Positions 38,187 through 48,887 of a stretch of DNA of 49,015 bases are shown here, in pieces; the first letter of the stretch is position 1, and the number at the start of each line of letters is the position of its first letter. The notes under the pieces were generated by a model. That model had not been told where the DNA came from, did not search any database, and saw only the letters and a program-made list of their open reading frames with translations. Source of the DNA: Tissierellia bacterium (GTDB lineage Bacteria; Bacillota; Clostridia; Peptostreptococcales; Acidaminobacteraceae); NCBI GenBank assembly GCA_012520095.1, contig JAAYOV010000078.1:1-49015 (forward strand). Direction: 5' to 3'. The translations under genes were made by a program, and so were the position numbers.

Positions 38187-38224
38187 AGAGAAACCTTCTG
38201 TCTTTATGTAGGCAGAAGGTCTCT
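38187..38224 (-). terminator. Probable terminator after rpoC
   Basis: Minus-strand stem AGAGA-CCTTCTG (38224-38213) pairing with CAGAAGG-TTTCTCT (38200-38187), a two-base bulge and a 12-nt loop. The U-tract is poor because it forms part of the stem, so termination may be partial. Confidence 0.6.
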
Positions 38225-38290
38225 CGAAGCATTTGCTTGAGTCAACTGGCAAGTCGGTTTTGCTTCTTCCTGCACTCAGCTGATCTCGTC

Positions 38291-41200
38291 TTATTCGTTG
38301 AGGGAGATATCCATGTAGCGATTGATCCCCGTCCCGGCGGGAATGAGTTTTCCGATGATCACGTTCTCCTTCAGACCGAGCAGATTGTCGACTTTGCCTC
38401 GAATGGCTGCATCTGTCAATACGCGAGTCGTCTCTTGGAAGGAGGCCGCTGAAAGGAAAGAATCCGTGGAGAGCGAGGCTTTGGTAATCCCGAGGACAAT
38501 GCGATCTCCTTTTGCCGGTTCTTTGCCTTGTTCTTCGAGCTTTCGATTGACTTTAACAAAGTGCATATAGTTCTCATTGTTGCCCGGAATAAAGTCTGAA
38601 TCTCCGCTGTCAAGTATGCGCACTTTTGAAAGCATCTGCTTGGCGATAATTTCAATGTGCTTGTCATTGATGGCAACACCCTGATCACGGTAGACTTTCT
38701 GCACCTCTTTGACAATGTACGCCTCAACGCCTTGGACACCGGTAATGCTAAGGATCTCAGCAGGATAAAGTGACCCGTCCGTCAACTGGTCTCCTTTTTC
38801 AACTCGATCTCCTGAAGCAAATCGCAGACGACTTCCAAACGGAACCTGTAGGGTTTCGCTCTCTCCGTCAGCGGACTCAATGGTAATTTCCTTTTTTCGC
38901 CCGTCATCTTTGACCGTCACAATTCCGCTCAGGCGCGTGATAAGAGCCAACCCCTTCGGTTTTCTCGCCTCGAAAACTTCCTCAACACGAGGCAGACCTT
39001 GCGTAATATCGCTGACGGCGACACCGCCGGAGTGGAACGTTCTCATTGTCAGCTGCGTGCCGGGTTCACCGATAGACTGAGCGGCGATAATTCCAACCGC
39101 TTCGCCGACATTGACATCGCGATTATCAGCAAGATTGATCCCGTAACATTTGGCACACACACCTCGCTCCGTCTCACATGTCAGCACGCTTCGTACCGAT
39201 ACCTTTTCAATTCCCGCTGCGACAATGGCGCGGGCAATATCTCCTGTGATGCACTGGTCCTTGCGGCAGAGAATCTTCCCGGTCTTCGTCTTGATGACTT
39301 GTGTGGGAAAGCGGCCGACAATGCGCTCTTCAAGCTCTTCGACTATTTCTTTGCCTTCCGTGATGCGTCCGAGCACAATCCCCTCTGTCGTTCCACAGTC
39401 TTCTTCCCGCACGATCACATCTTGCGCCACATCGACCAGTCTTCTGGTCAGATAACCTGAGTCGGCTGTTCGAAGCGCTGTATCGGCGCTTCCTTTTCGG
39501 GCGCCTGTCGTGGAGATAAAGTAATCTAAAATTGTCAGACCTTCACGGAACCCAACCGTGATAGGCACTTCAACCGTCTTTCCTGTAGCCGACGCCATGT
39601 TTCCGCGCATTCCGCAGATCTGTGAAATTTGGTTTGCATTTCCGCGAGCGCCTGACTGGCTCATAATGTGGAGATTGTTCATGTCGTCAAGGGCTTCCAT
39701 AACGGCGTCTTGTACCTTGTCACGCGTATCTTTCCATATACCGATGACCGACTCGTGACGCTCTTCATCACTGAGGTATCCCTTTCGATACATATCAACA
39801 TATTCAAGCTCTTTGGCTTTTGCTTCTCGAATGAGATCCCATTTCACTTCAGGGATAACCATATCCGCCATGCTGATCGTCACGCCTGCCTGTGTAGAGA
39901 AGCGGAACCCCATGTCTTTAATGTGGTCCAGCATATGAGCGGTCACGGTGTTTCCTTTCTGCTCATACACTCTTGCAATGATCTCTTCCAAGACTTTGCG
40001 ACCGCAGACTTTGTCTACTTCCAGCGAGTAGGGATCTTCTTTCCGATCGACAAATCCGATATCTTGGGGAATCTCGGCATTGAAAATAAAGCGGCCTACC
40101 GTACTTTCAACGACTTTTCCGGTATCGTTTTTCACTTTATCGTTAAAGACTCGCACTTTGACACGAGCATGCAAATCTATCTGCTTGTTTTCAAATGCCA
40201 TGATCATCTCATTGTAATCTTTGAAGATCTTGCCCTCCCCTTTTGCTCCCGCACGCTCTGTCGTCAGATAGTAGCAACCGAGAACCATATCCTGGGTCGG
40301 TGTTGTGATGGGCTTTCCGTCTTTGGGCGCCAAAATATTATTGACCGACAGCATGAGATAGCGAGCTTCCGCCTGCGCTTCAATGCTCAAGGGAACATGT
40401 ACCGCCATCTGGTCTCCGTCAAAGTCGGCATTGTAGGCAGTACACACCAGTGGGTGCAGCATAATCGCCTTGCCTTCAACGAGGACCGGCTCAAACGCCT
40501 GGATGCCAAGTCGGTGAAGCGTCGGAGCGCGGTTTAACAAAACAGGATGCTCTTTGATCACTTCTTCGACGATGTCCCATACTTCCGGACGCTCTTTTTC
40601 CACCATCCGCTTGGCCGTTTTAATATTATGCGCCAGCTCTTTGCTCACGAGTTTTCTCATGACAAAGGGTTTAAAGAGTTCCAATGCCATTTTCTTGGGA
40701 ATGCCGCACTGATGAAAGCGCAGTTCAGGTCCGACCACGATAACGGAACGGCCTGAATAGTCCACGCGCTTGCCCAACAAGTTTTGTCGAAAACGGCCCT
40801 GTTTGCCCTTTAACATGTCTGAAAGAGATTTCAAAGGACGCTTGCCGGGCCCTGTGACAGGGCGGCCTCTTCTTCCATTGTCAATCAGCGCATCGACGGA
40901 TTCCTGAAGCATGCGCTTTTCATTCTTAATAATAATCTCGGGCGCCTTTAGATCAAGGAGGCGTTTGAGTCGATTGTTTCGGTTGATAACGCGGCGATAG
41001 AGGTCATTGAGGTCACTTGCCGCAAAACGGCCTCCGTCGAGCTGCACCATAGGGCGAAGATCCGGAGGAATGACGGGAATCGCATCCAAAATCATCCATT
41101 CCGGACGATTCCCACTCTGGCGGAAGCTCTCTACGACATCAAGGCGTCGAATCGCTTTTGAACGTCTTTGACCGGTGCTGGTCTCAATGGTCTCCCTAAG

Positions 41201-41770
41201 CTCTTCTGCGAGCTCATCGAGATCCATCTCCATAAGAAGCTCTTTGATCGCTTCTGCACCCATTTCGGCACGGAAACGCTGACCATACAGCTCTCGGTTT
41301 TCCGTATATTCCGCTTCATTGAGAATCTCAAATTTTGTAAGGGTCGTATCTCCTTCTTCCAACACAATATAGCTGGCAAAGTAGAGAACCTTTTCAAGAT
41401 TTCTGGGAGAGAGATTCAGTAAAATACCCATCTTTGAAGGGATGCCCCTGAAAAACCATATGTGCGAGACAGGCGCTGACAACTCAATATGGCCCATTCG
41501 CTCACGGCGCACACTTGCGCGCGTCACTTCAACGCCACATTTGTCGCAGATGACCCCTTTAAATCGGATGCGTTTATATTTGCCACAATGGCATTCCCAA
41601 TCTTTTGTCGGTCCGAAGATCTTTTCACAGAAAAGCCCGTCCCGTTCAGGTTTGAGTGTTCGATAGTTGATGGTCTCGGGTTTTTTTACTTCTCCATAAG
41701 ACCATTCCCGAATCTGCTCAGCAGAAGCAAGACCGATGCGAATAGAATCAAAACTGTTAAATTCTAACAA
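38291..41770 (-). CDS. rpoC: RNA polymerase beta' subunit
   Basis: 1159 residues. The catalytic [12 protein letters not shown] metal motif, the N-terminal zinc finger (CHCGKYK ... CDKCGVEV) and the second zinc site ([13 protein letters not shown]) are present. It starts with TTG at 41770, 6 nt after GGGAGGG, in exact agreement with family N-termini ([16 protein letters not shown]). It follows rpoB by 12 nt. No large insertions are seen. Confidence 0.98.
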   Translation of the reverse strand: MLEFNSFDSIRIGLASAEQIREWSYGEVKKPETINYRTLKPERDGLFCEKIFGPTKDWECHCGKYKRIRFKGVICDKCGVEVTRASVRRERMGHIELSAPVSHIWFFRGIPSKMGILLNLSPRNLEKVLYFASYIVLEEGDTTLTKFEILNEAEYTENRELYGQRFRAEMGAEAIKELLMEMDLDELAEELRETIETSTGQRRSKAIRRLDVVESFRQSGNRPEWMILDAIPVIPPDLRPMVQLDGGRFAASDLNDLYRRVINRNNRLKRLLDLKAPEIIIKNEKRMLQESVDALIDNGRRGRPVTGPGKRPLKSLSDMLKGKQGRFRQNLLGKRVDYSGRSVIVVGPELRFHQCGIPKKMALELFKPFVMRKLVSKELAHNIKTAKRMVEKERPEVWDIVEEVIKEHPVLLNRAPTLHRLGIQAFEPVLVEGKAIMLHPLVCTAYNADFDGDQMAVHVPLSIEAQAEARYLMLSVNNILAPKDGKPITTPTQDMVLGCYYLTTERAGAKGEGKIFKDYNEMIMAFENKQIDLHARVKVRVFNDKVKNDTGKVVESTVGRFIFNAEIPQDIGFVDRKEDPYSLEVDKVCGRKVLEEIIARVYEQKGNTVTAHMLDHIKDMGFRFSTQAGVTISMADMVIPEVKWDLIREAKAKELEYVDMYRKGYLSDEERHESVIGIWKDTRDKVQDAVMEALDDMNNLHIMSQSGARGNANQISQICGMRGNMASATGKTVEVPITVGFREGLTILDYFISTTGARKGSADTALRTADSGYLTRRLVDVAQDVIVREEDCGTTEGIVLGRITEGKEIVEELEERIVGRFPTQVIKTKTGKILCRKDQCITGDIARAIVAAGIEKVSVRSVLTCETERGVCAKCYGINLADNRDVNVGEAVGIIAAQSIGEPGTQLTMRTFHSGGVAVSDITQGLPRVEEVFEARKPKGLALITRLSGIVTVKDDGRKKEITIESADGESETLQVPFGSRLRFASGDRVEKGDQLTDGSLYPAEILSITGVQGVEAYIVKEVQKVYRDQGVAINDKHIEIIAKQMLSKVRILDSGDSDFIPGNNENYMHFVKVNRKLEEQGKEPAKGDRIVLGITKASLSTDSFLSAASFQETTRVLTDAAIRGKVDNLLGLKENVIIGKLIPAGTGINRYMDISLNE

Positions 41771-41782
41771 AGTTCACCCTCC

Positions 41783-44700
41783 CTACTCTTCAACTTCGGG
41801 CTGTTCGTTTTCAGCGGTGTTATCTCCGTCTTCTTGTTGGAATCCACTTTCGAGATCTCCCTCGCCGACAAGAAACTCTTGAGAATCATAGCCGGTGTCC
41901 ATGTCATCTTCCGTCTCGAGATTGATCTCATTTCCGTCTTCGTCGAGCACTTTTACGTCCAGACACAGGGATTGGAATTCTTTTATCAAGACTTTAAAGG
42001 ACTCGGGAACGCCCGGATTGGGAATGTCCTTGCCCTTGACGATGGCTTCATAGGCTTTGACACGGCCGATGACATCGTCGCTTTTTACGGTGAGCACTTC
42101 CTGGAGTGTATGCGCTGCGCCATAGGCTTCAAGAGCCCATACTTCCATCTCTCCAAATCTCTGTCCGCCGAATTGCGCTTTTCCTCCAAGAGGCTGCTGC
42201 GTTACCAGCGAATACGGGCCGGTGCTGCGGGCGTGGATTTTATCATCTACCAAGTGGTGAAGCTTAAGCATGTACATATAACCGACCGTGATTTCCTGGT
42301 CAAAGTATTCACCGGTGCGGCCGTCGCGAACGGGCAGTTTTCCATCTTTCGGGTATCCCGCTCGTACAAGCATGTCTTCGATTTGACTCTCAACCGCTCC
42401 GTCAAAGACCGGGGTGGCGATGTAGAGTCCTAGTTTTTCCGCGGCCAGTCCCAGGTGAACTTCCAGGACCTGTCCGACGTTCATCCTCGAGGGGACACCC
42501 ATCGGGCTCAGAAGAATCTGAAGCGGGCGCCCGTCATCGAGAAACGGCATATCTTCTTTTGGTAAAATGCGGGAAATGACGCCTTTGTTTCCATGACGGC
42601 CCGCCATTTTATCTCCCACATTGATTTTCCTTTTCTTAGCAATATAGACGCGCACAAGCTCATTGACTCCAGGCGTCATTTCATCGCTGTTTTCACGAGT
42701 GAAGAATTTCACATCGACGACGATCCCGCTCGTGCCATGAGGCACTTTTAGGGATGTATCACGCACTTCTCTCGCTTTCTTGCCGAAAATGGCTCGGAGT
42801 AGGCGCTCTTCCGGTGTCAATTCCGTTTCACCCTTAGGTGTCACTTTCCCGACAAGAATATCTCCGGAATCCACCTCCGCTCCGATTCGAACAATTCCGC
42901 GCGAGTCGAGGTTTTTGAGTGCATCTTCGCCGACATTGGGGACGTCTCGAGTAATCTCCTCCGGGCCCAGCTTCGTGTCCCTTGCCTCGGACTCGTATTC
43001 ATCGATGTGGATCGACGTAAGGATGTCTTTTTCCACAAGTTCATCGCTGATAAGAATGGCATCTTCAAAGTTGTAGCCATCCCATGTCATAAAGCCGACC
43101 AGAAGATTTGCGCCCAATGCCATATCGCCTCTGTCCGTAGAGGGACCGTCACATAGGACGTCGCCTTTACTGATCAACTGACCTTTTTCGACGATCGGTT
43201 TGTGATGGATGCAGGTTCCTTGGTTGCTTCGCTTGAATTTCAGAAGCGGATATTTATCAAGTCCTCCGTCTTTTCTGCGCACAATAACTTCATCGCTTGT
43301 GTTTCGGATGACTTCACCGTCGTTTTCAGCAATGACCAGCGCACCGGAATCATAAGCCGCTCTGTACTCCATGCCGGTTCCCACGATCGGACTCTGTGTT
43401 CTCACGAGCGGAACAGCCTGCTTCTGCATGTTTGATCCCATGAGAGCGCGCACCGAGTCATCATTTTCCAGAAAGGGAATCAATGCCGTTGCCACAGACA
43501 CCATCTGCTGAGGCGAGACTTCCATATAGGTGACTTCTGAAGAAGGCACTTCACGAATGTCTGCATCATGACGGACGATGACGTTTTCCTTTATGATTCT
43601 TCCTTCGGCATCGAGTTCTTCCACAGACGGGACAATGAACTGATGCGTCTCGTCATCGGCACTCAAATAAATCACTTCATCGGTGACGATGCCCGTATCG
43701 GTGTCTACCACTCGATAAGGCGATTCGATAAAACCATATTTGTTAATTCTTCCATAGGTGCTCAGATAGCTGATCAAGCCGATATTCGGACCTTCCGGCG
43801 TTTCAATCGGACACATGCGGCCATAATGAGAGTAGTGAACGTCTCGCACTTCAAAGCCGGCTCGATCTCTTGAAAGGCCTCCCGGACCCAATGCCGACAA
43901 ACGACGCTTGTGCGTCAACTCGGCCAGAGGATTGTTCTGGTCCATGAATTGAGATAGCTGAGATGATCCGAAGAACTCTTTAATAGCAGCCGTCACGGGC
44001 TTGATGTTGATGAGCGACTGCGGGGTAATACTGTCGCGATCCTGTGTCGTCATGCGCTCTCGAACGACTCTCTCCATTCGGGAAAGTCCCACGCGAAATT
44101 GATTTTGCAGGAGCTCCCCGACACTTCGGATGCGTCTGTTTGAAAGGTGATCTATATCATCTGTCTCCCCGACTCCCTGATGGAGGTTGAGGAAATAACT
44201 GATGGCGGCCAGCATATCATCTTCTGTAATCTGCTCAGGCGAAAGCGAAGATGCATTCTCATATATTTTTTCTAAGAGTTCATCTCCCTCGTATTCTTCC
44301 ATCAGTTCCATGAGTTTCGGATAATGGACGCGCTCTGAAATAATATCCGTGTCGGCTTCGGGAACAAATACCTCGATATCGACCATGTGATTACTCAAAA
44401 CGATGACTTCTCTACCATCTTTCATCTCCAGGACAATGCGCTTAATACCGGCGTTTTCAATTGCCCTGAGGTTTTTTCGGTTTAGTTTTGTGCCCGCGTC
44501 AAAGAGAATTTCTCCTGTGAGGGGGTTGACGGCGGGTTCCTTAAGGATATGACCGTAGCCTCGCTCGCTGAGACCGAGGTTTTGGTTAAATTTATAGCGG
44601 CCTACTGCTGCCAGATTATAGCGGCGCTCCTCAAAAAACAGCGAGTGGAAACTGGCTGTAGCGCTTTCAATCGTCGGTGGTTCGCCGGGGCGAAGCTTTC

Positions 44701-45409
44701 TGTAAATTTCTAACAGACCTTCCTCCCGATTCGTTGAAACATCTTTTTCAAGGGTCAGCAACAGACGATCGCTTTCTCCAAAGAGATCGATGATCTGCTG
44801 ATTGCTCTCATAACCAAGCGCTCTGGCAAGCGCCGTCACCGGCAACTTTCTCGTGCGATCAATGCGCACAGAGAGACTTCCGTTAGAGTCCGTCTCAAAC
44901 TCCAGCCAGGCACCCCTATTTGGGATCACCTGACCGCTGACGACATCATTTCCGGATTTGTCGAGTTTCTTGCTAAAATAAGTAGATGGGCTACGAACCA
45001 GTTGAGAGACGATGACTCTTTCGGCTCCATTGATGATAAAGGTGCCTTTCGGCGTCATGATAGGGAAATCCCCCATGAAGACATCCTGCTCCTTAATTTC
45101 TCCGGTCAACCTGTTGACAAGTCTTGCTCGCACACGTAGGCTCTTGGAGTATGTGACATCTCTGTCCTTACATTCCTGCTCAGAGTATTTCAGGTCATCA
45201 TCGAACCAGTAATCGCCAAAATAAAGAGAAATATTCTCACCATGATCCTTGATGGGAGAAATGTCCTGCAACGCCTCCTTCAGTCCTTTCTTTCTGAACC
45301 ATTCAAATGACTTGGTTTGAATCTCCACAAGATTAGGGAGTTCCACCAGCGGTTGAATACGTGAAAAAGATTGTCTTGTAATATTTCCGATTTTAACGGT
45401 TTGTGGCAT
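41783..45409 (-). CDS. rpoB: RNA polymerase beta subunit
   Basis: 1208 residues. The rifampicin cluster reads [17 protein letters not shown] then [13 protein letters not shown], the sensitive sequence. Conserved [13 protein letters not shown] and the acidic C-terminal tail ([11 protein letters not shown] then a Glu-rich end) are present. It is preceded by its own promoter and a hairpin with a U-tract in a 271-bp gap after rplL. Confidence 0.98.
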   Translation of the reverse strand: MPQTVKIGNITRQSFSRIQPLVELPNLVEIQTKSFEWFRKKGLKEALQDISPIKDHGENISLYFGDYWFDDDLKYSEQECKDRDVTYSKSLRVRARLVNRLTGEIKEQDVFMGDFPIMTPKGTFIINGAERVIVSQLVRSPSTYFSKKLDKSGNDVVSGQVIPNRGAWLEFETDSNGSLSVRIDRTRKLPVTALARALGYESNQQIIDLFGESDRLLLTLEKDVSTNREEGLLEIYRKLRPGEPPTIESATASFHSLFFEERRYNLAAVGRYKFNQNLGLSERGYGHILKEPAVNPLTGEILFDAGTKLNRKNLRAIENAGIKRIVLEMKDGREVIVLSNHMVDIEVFVPEADTDIISERVHYPKLMELMEEYEGDELLEKIYENASSLSPEQITEDDMLAAISYFLNLHQGVGETDDIDHLSNRRIRSVGELLQNQFRVGLSRMERVVRERMTTQDRDSITPQSLINIKPVTAAIKEFFGSSQLSQFMDQNNPLAELTHKRRLSALGPGGLSRDRAGFEVRDVHYSHYGRMCPIETPEGPNIGLISYLSTYGRINKYGFIESPYRVVDTDTGIVTDEVIYLSADDETHQFIVPSVEELDAEGRIIKENVIVRHDADIREVPSSEVTYMEVSPQQMVSVATALIPFLENDDSVRALMGSNMQKQAVPLVRTQSPIVGTGMEYRAAYDSGALVIAENDGEVIRNTSDEVIVRRKDGGLDKYPLLKFKRSNQGTCIHHKPIVEKGQLISKGDVLCDGPSTDRGDMALGANLLVGFMTWDGYNFEDAILISDELVEKDILTSIHIDEYESEARDTKLGPEEITRDVPNVGEDALKNLDSRGIVRIGAEVDSGDILVGKVTPKGETELTPEERLLRAIFGKKAREVRDTSLKVPHGTSGIVVDVKFFTRENSDEMTPGVNELVRVYIAKKRKINVGDKMAGRHGNKGVISRILPKEDMPFLDDGRPLQILLSPMGVPSRMNVGQVLEVHLGLAAEKLGLYIATPVFDGAVESQIEDMLVRAGYPKDGKLPVRDGRTGEYFDQEITVGYMYMLKLHHLVDDKIHARSTGPYSLVTQQPLGGKAQFGGQRFGEMEVWALEAYGAAHTLQEVLTVKSDDVIGRVKAYEAIVKGKDIPNPGVPESFKVLIKEFQSLCLDVKVLDEDGNEINLETEDDMDTGYDSQEFLVGEGDLESGFQQEDGDNTAENEQPEVEE

Positions 45410-45463
45410 TCAGTGTTCACCCCTCATTCAAAAATTCCAATTGCAGTGATGCCGACTCATCTC

Positions 45464-45499
45464 AAAAAAACGCATACTATCCCATATTGATAAGTATAC
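45464..45499 (-). terminator. Attenuator-like hairpin in the rpoBC leader
   Basis: Minus-strand GTATAC-T-TATC (45499-45489) pairs with GATAGTATGC (45481-45472), ten pairs with one bulged T and a 7-nt loop, followed by G and seven T (45470-45464). It begins at the predicted transcription start of the rpoB promoter. It may attenuate rpoBC or stop readthrough from rplL. Confidence 0.6.
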
Positions 45500-45505
45500 C
45501 TTTTT

Positions 45506-45534
45506 ATGCTATCACCATTTTTTTGAGTCGTCAA
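45506..45534 (-). promoter_or_regulatory. rpoBC promoter
   Basis: Minus-strand TTGACG (45529-45534), 17-bp spacer ending TGA, TAGCAT (45506-45511). The same box pattern as the str promoter. The rest of 45410-45680 holds an A/T-rich stretch and the rplL terminator, but no gene. Confidence 0.75.
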
Positions 45535-45632
45535 CAACAAAACAGATAAATAAACAAAGAAACAACAAAAACATAAACAACAGATAGGTCTATATCAGTG
45601 GCGCGCGTCCCGAATGAATCGTTGAAACAAGC

Positions 45633-45665
45633 AGAAAACAGCGCACCTTATTCAGATGCGCTGTT
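45633..45665 (-). terminator. Terminator/attenuator after rplL
   Basis: Minus-strand perfect 9-bp stem AACAGCGCA (45665-45657) with TGCGCTGTT (45645-45637), 11-nt loop, then TTTTC. It is 16 nt after the rplL stop. The short U-tract suggests partial termination, as in the rplL-rpoB gap of other bacteria, where it sets the ratio of ribosomal protein to polymerase. Confidence 0.75.
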
Positions 45666-45680
45666 GTTTCATGGATGAGA

Positions 45681-46052
45681 TTATTTGAGTTCGACTTCCG
45701 CACCGGCTTCTTCAAGCTGTTTCTTGACTGCTTCAGCTTCTTCTTTGTCGACACCCTGCTTGACAGCGTTGGGCGCATTGTCAACAAGCTCTTTTGCTTC
45801 CTTGAGGCCGAGACCTGTAAGGGAACGAACCACTTTAATGACAGCCACTTTGCTGGCTCCGGGCGCTTTAAGAATGACATCGAATTCACTCTGCTCTTCA
45901 ACTTCGGCGACGTCTTCAGCACCTGCGCCGGGGCCTGCGGCAACGGCAGCCACTGCGCTTACACCAAATTCTTCTTCAACAGCCTTGACGAGTTCATTGA
46001 GCTCGAGAACTGTCATTTCCTTGATAGCGTCGATAATTTCCTGATGAGTCAT
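45681..46052 (-). CDS. rplL: 50S ribosomal protein L7/L12
   Basis: 123 residues: N-terminal dimer domain ([27 protein letters not shown]), Ala/Gly-rich hinge, and C-terminal factor-binding domain ([27 protein letters not shown]). It forms the stalk that recruits EF-Tu and EF-G. Confidence 0.98.
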   Translation of the reverse strand: MTHQEIIDAIKEMTVLELNELVKAVEEEFGVSAVAAVAAGPGAGAEDVAEVEEQSEFDVILKAPGASKVAVIKVVRSLTGLGLKEAKELVDNAPNAVKQGVDKEEAEAVKKQLEEAGAEVELK

Positions 46053-46073
46053 GATATCCTCCTTGATATTCCT

Positions 46074-46565
46074 TTATGCTTCTTTTTCTTCCGCCAGAAC
46101 GCCCAGTACATATGCCAATTTGGATATCGGCGACTGAATACTGCCCAGGAATTTGGCGATGAGTGTTTCACGATTTGGAATGTCGGCAATAGCCTTGATG
46201 CCTGTAGCATCATAAAAGACATTTTCAACGATTCCTGCTTTTATTTCGAGTTTAGTGTTTTTTCTCGAAAAATCTCTGGCTACTTTTGCGGGTGTAATAG
46301 CATCTTCATAGCCGAATGCGATCGCATTGGGGCCGGTCAGTTCGCTCTGCAAAGCTTCAAAATCGGTACCTTCAATCGCTCTCTTTACGAGGCGGTTTTT
46401 GAAAACTCTGTATTCAACATTATTTTCGCGAAATCGATTTCTCAGCTCTGTCACTTCTGCTACATTCAGCCCTCGGTAATCGACGACCACAGCACTCCTT
46501 GCGCGAGTGAAGCGCTCCTGGATTTCACCGACGAGCTGTTCTTTTAGCTCACGATTTTTAGACAT
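46074..46565 (-). CDS. rplJ: 50S ribosomal protein L10
   Basis: 163 residues from ATG 46565 (MSKNRELKEQLVGEIQERF); a longer frame upstream lies in the leader RNA and is not coding. YRVFKNRLVKRAIEG and GPNAIAFGYED are typical. It anchors L7/L12 and represses its own operon by binding the leader. Confidence 0.97.
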   Translation of the reverse strand: MSKNRELKEQLVGEIQERFTRARSAVVVDYRGLNVAEVTELRNRFRENNVEYRVFKNRLVKRAIEGTDFEALQSELTGPNAIAFGYEDAITPAKVARDFSRKNTKLEIKAGIVENVFYDATGIKAIADIPNRETLIAKFLGSIQSPISKLAYVLGVLAEEKEA

Positions 46566-46583
46566 GTTTCCTCCTCTGCATAT

Positions 46584-46675
46584 AAAACGCTCCCCGAAGA
46601 CAGGGAGCATTCCTATTAAATGAGGTATGTCCTATCCTCGGCAGGATATTAAGCTTTCGCCCCTGCTGTCTTTGG
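46584..46675 (-). promoter_or_regulatory. L10 leader (ribosomal protein autoregulatory RNA)
   Basis: The region between rplA and rplJ shows the known L10 leader layout: AAAGACAGCAGG ... ATATCCTGCCGAGGATAGG, then an attenuator hairpin GCTCCC (46608-46603) with GGGAGC (46594-46589) and a short TTTT. AAGACAG (46672-46666) can pair with CTGTCTT (46603-46597) in the hairpin, giving antitermination. L10(L12)4 binding would favour the terminator. The match is to the Firmicutes form of the Rfam L10 leader as I recall it. Confidence 0.85.
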
Positions 46676-46685
46676 AAGGTGTTAA

Positions 46686-47372
46686 CTATATGCTTCTTTG
46701 AATTTTAATCCCGGGTCCCATCGTGCTGGAGAGGGATATATTCCGAAAGTACGTTCCTTTTGCTGCGGCGGGTTTCACTCTTTGGATTTCATCGAGAAAC
46801 GAGTGAATGTTCTGTTCGAGTTTTTCATTTTCAAAACTCAGCTTCCCGACAGATACATGGATCATATTGGATTTGTCGAGTCGATATTCGACCTTTCCGG
46901 CTTTGATCTCCGCGACCGCCTTTTCTAAGTCCATGGTCACTGTCCCGCTCTTGGGGTTGGGCATCAATCCTTTGGGGCCCAGCAGTCTTCCGAGACGCCC
47001 GAGCATTCCCATCATATCAGGGGTGGCCACGATGACGTCATAATCAAACCACTGTTCCTTCTGGATTTTTTCAATCATGTCCTCTGCCCCGACAAAGTCG
47101 GCGCCTGCATTTTCAGCTTCTGTCGCTTTTTCTCCCTTGGCAATGACAAGGACTTTTCTATCCTTCCCGGTGCCGTTAGGAAGAACCATCGCTCCGCGGA
47201 TCTGCTGATCAGCGTGGCGTCCATCGACGCCCAAGCGAAGGTGAAGTTCAACCGTCTCGTCGAAGTTAGCCGATTTCATCTCTTTGAGCAGAGCCACCGC
47301 TTCGGGAATTTCATAGCTCTTTGTCGGATCTACCAACTTGCGATTTTCAATTACTCTTTTTCCTAGTTTCAT
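46686..47372 (-). CDS. rplA: 50S ribosomal protein L1
   Basis: 228 residues ([42 protein letters not shown]). It forms the mobile L1 stalk at the E site and lies 44 nt downstream of rplK. Confidence 0.98.
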   Translation of the reverse strand: MKLGKRVIENRKLVDPTKSYEIPEAVALLKEMKSANFDETVELHLRLGVDGRHADQQIRGAMVLPNGTGKDRKVLVIAKGEKATEAENAGADFVGAEDMIEKIQKEQWFDYDVIVATPDMMGMLGRLGRLLGPKGLMPNPKSGTVTMDLEKAVAEIKAGKVEYRLDKSNMIHVSVGKLSFENEKLEQNIHSFLDEIQRVKPAAAKGTYFRNISLSSTMGPGIKIQRSI

Positions 47373-47416
47373 TTTTTCCTCCGTGGTCCAAACGGGTCAT
47401 CCTCCCACAGGCAAGT

Positions 47417-47842
47417 CTATTTTTCGACGGTGACGCCCATGCTTCTGGCAGTACCGGCGACGAGTCGCATGGCTGCTTCCACACTGGCGGCATTCAGATC
47501 GGGCATCTTCAGTTCTGCGATTTCTCGCAGCTGCGCCTGAGTCAACTGTCCCACCTTTGTCCTGTTGGGCACCCCGCTGCCCAGATCAAGGCCAAGCGCC
47601 TTTTTGATCAGAACTGATGCGGGGGGCGTCTTCGTAATAAAGGTGAACGATCTGTCTGCATAGACGGTGATGACGACAGGAATCAAAAGTCCTCCCTGGT
47701 CTTGCGTCTTTGCATTGAACTCCTTTGTGAACTGCATGATGTTCACACCGTGCTGACCCAGAGCGGGTCCAACGGGGGGAGCCGGTGTCGCCTTACCTGC
47801 TGGGATTTGCAATTTGATCAGACCTATTACTTTCTTAGCCAT
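47417..47842 (-). CDS. rplK: 50S ribosomal protein L11
   Basis: 141 residues ([33 protein letters not shown]). It binds the GTPase-associated centre and is needed for stringent RelA activation and thiopeptide action. Linked to nusG upstream by 33 nt. Confidence 0.98.
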   Translation of the reverse strand: MAKKVIGLIKLQIPAGKATPAPPVGPALGQHGVNIMQFTKEFNAKTQDQGGLLIPVVITVYADRSFTFITKTPPASVLIKKALGLDLGSGVPNRTKVGQLTQAQLREIAELKMPDLNAASVEAAMRLVAGTARSMGVTVEK

Positions 47843-47875
47843 CTATTGCTCCTCCTTTAATATCTATAGGAAAGC

Positions 47876-48403
47876 TTACAGCTTTTCTATCTGTCCATAC
47901 TCCAGTTCAACCGGTGTCTCTCGGCCGAACATGGAGATGAGGATTGTCAGTGTGTGCTTCTCCGTATTAATCGCCCTGACAATTCCCACATAGTCAGTGA
48001 AGGGACCCGAGATGATACTCACTGTATCCCCCACTTCCACCGTCAATTCCGGCAAACTCTGTACCAGACCCATATTGCGAAGTTCTTCCGCACTCAGCGG
48101 AACGGGTTTGCTGCCGGGACCGACAAAACCTGTCACACCCTTAGTGTTTCTTACCACATACCAGGATTCATCGTTCATATTCATGCGAACAATAACGTAT
48201 CCCGGGAATACTTTGCGGAGCTTCTTCTTTTTGAGTCCGTCCTTGACTTCGATCACTTCTTCCATCGGAACTTCAATGTCCGTAATGACATCTTCCATCC
48301 CGCGGCTTTCTACAATACGCTCCAAGCTGGCTTTTACTTTATTCTCATGCCCCGAATATGTATGCACGACATACCAATGGAGCGGACCTGTTTTCTTGCT
48401 CAT
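47876..48403 (-). CDS. nusG: Transcription termination/antitermination factor NusG
   Basis: 175 residues from ATG 48403 (GGGAGAGGGAA upstream). The NGN domain has WYVVHTYSGHENKV and FPGYVIVRMNMNDESWYVVRNTKGVTGFVG; the C-terminal KOW domain has VGDTVSIISGPFTDYVGIV. It binds the polymerase clamp and couples to S10. Confidence 0.98.
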   Translation of the reverse strand: MSKKTGPLHWYVVHTYSGHENKVKASLERIVESRGMEDVITDIEVPMEEVIEVKDGLKKKKLRKVFPGYVIVRMNMNDESWYVVRNTKGVTGFVGPGSKPVPLSAEELRNMGLVQSLPELTVEVGDTVSIISGPFTDYVGIVRAINTEKHTLTILISMFGRETPVELEYGQIEKL

Positions 48404-48413
48404 TTCCCTCTCC

Positions 48414-48620
48414 CTATAATAATCGGAAGAAGATGTAGTTGAACAGAATGTCGGCCAGCCCAATAAATGTGGCGACAATGAAAGTCATCGCAAGCACAAG
48501 CAGCGTGTAGTTAATAACTTCCTTCTTTGTAGGCCATGTCACTTTCTTGAGTTCTCTCCAGACGCTCAGAATGTATTCCTTGACTCTCGAAAAGAAGGAG
48601 CCTTTTTTTGCTCTTGACAT
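48414..48620 (-). CDS. secE: Protein translocase subunit SecE
   Basis: 68 residues. Amphipathic helix with SVWRELKKVTWPTKKEV, then one membrane helix (VINYTLLVLAMTFIVATFIG). The short single-helix form is standard in Firmicutes. It is 6 nt after rpmG. Confidence 0.96.
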   Translation of the reverse strand: MSRAKKGSFFSRVKEYILSVWRELKKVTWPTKKEVINYTLLVLAMTFIVATFIGLADILFNYIFFRLL

Positions 48621-48626
48621 GACGAC

Positions 48627-48776
48627 CTACTTTGTCTCTCTATGGACAGTAGCCGTTCGGCAAGTTTTGCAGAACTTCTTCAGTTCCAAGCGATCAGGCG
48701 TATTCTTCTTATTTTTTGTCGTATTATAATTACGGTTTTTGCATTCCGTACATGCGAGGGTTATCTTTACTCTCAT
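48627..48776 (-). CDS. rpmG: 50S ribosomal protein L33 (zinc form)
   Basis: 49 residues starting [17 protein letters not shown] and ending VHRETK. C-x2-C (CTEC) and C-x2-C (CKTC) form the zinc site of C+ L33. First gene of the secE-nusG-rplKAJL run; ATG 48776 follows GGAGG. Confidence 0.96.
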   Translation of the reverse strand: MRVKITLACTECKNRNYNTTKNKKNTPDRLELKKFCKTCRTATVHRETK

Positions 48777-48810
48777 GAGGACCTCCATCAGACAACACAG
48801 TTACCAAATT

Positions 48811-48840
48811 ACTTTAGCATAGTTTAACTATCGGTGTCAA
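48811..48840 (-). promoter_or_regulatory. rpmG-secE-nusG promoter with palindromic spacer
   Basis: Minus-strand TTGACA (48835-48840), 18-bp spacer, TAAAGT (48811-48816). The spacer contains a 13-bp palindrome ATAGTTTAACTAT (48819-48831), a possible operator. Start predicted near 48804. Confidence 0.75.
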
Positions 48841-48846
48841 CACAAA

Positions 48847-48887
48847 CTTGCAGGTGTCATATGCCAAAAATTGACCTGCAAGGATAA
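48847..48887. repeat. 9-bp inverted repeat upstream of rpmG promoter
   Basis: Perfect CTTGCAGGT ... ACCTGCAAG separated by about 18 nt, in the roughly 175-bp stretch between the rpmG promoter and the right edge. It may be a terminator for a gene beyond the window or a protein site; there is no strong U-tract on either strand. A TATAAT-like box near 48908-48913 can be read on both strands. No gene can be supported in 48841-49015. Confidence 0.5.
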
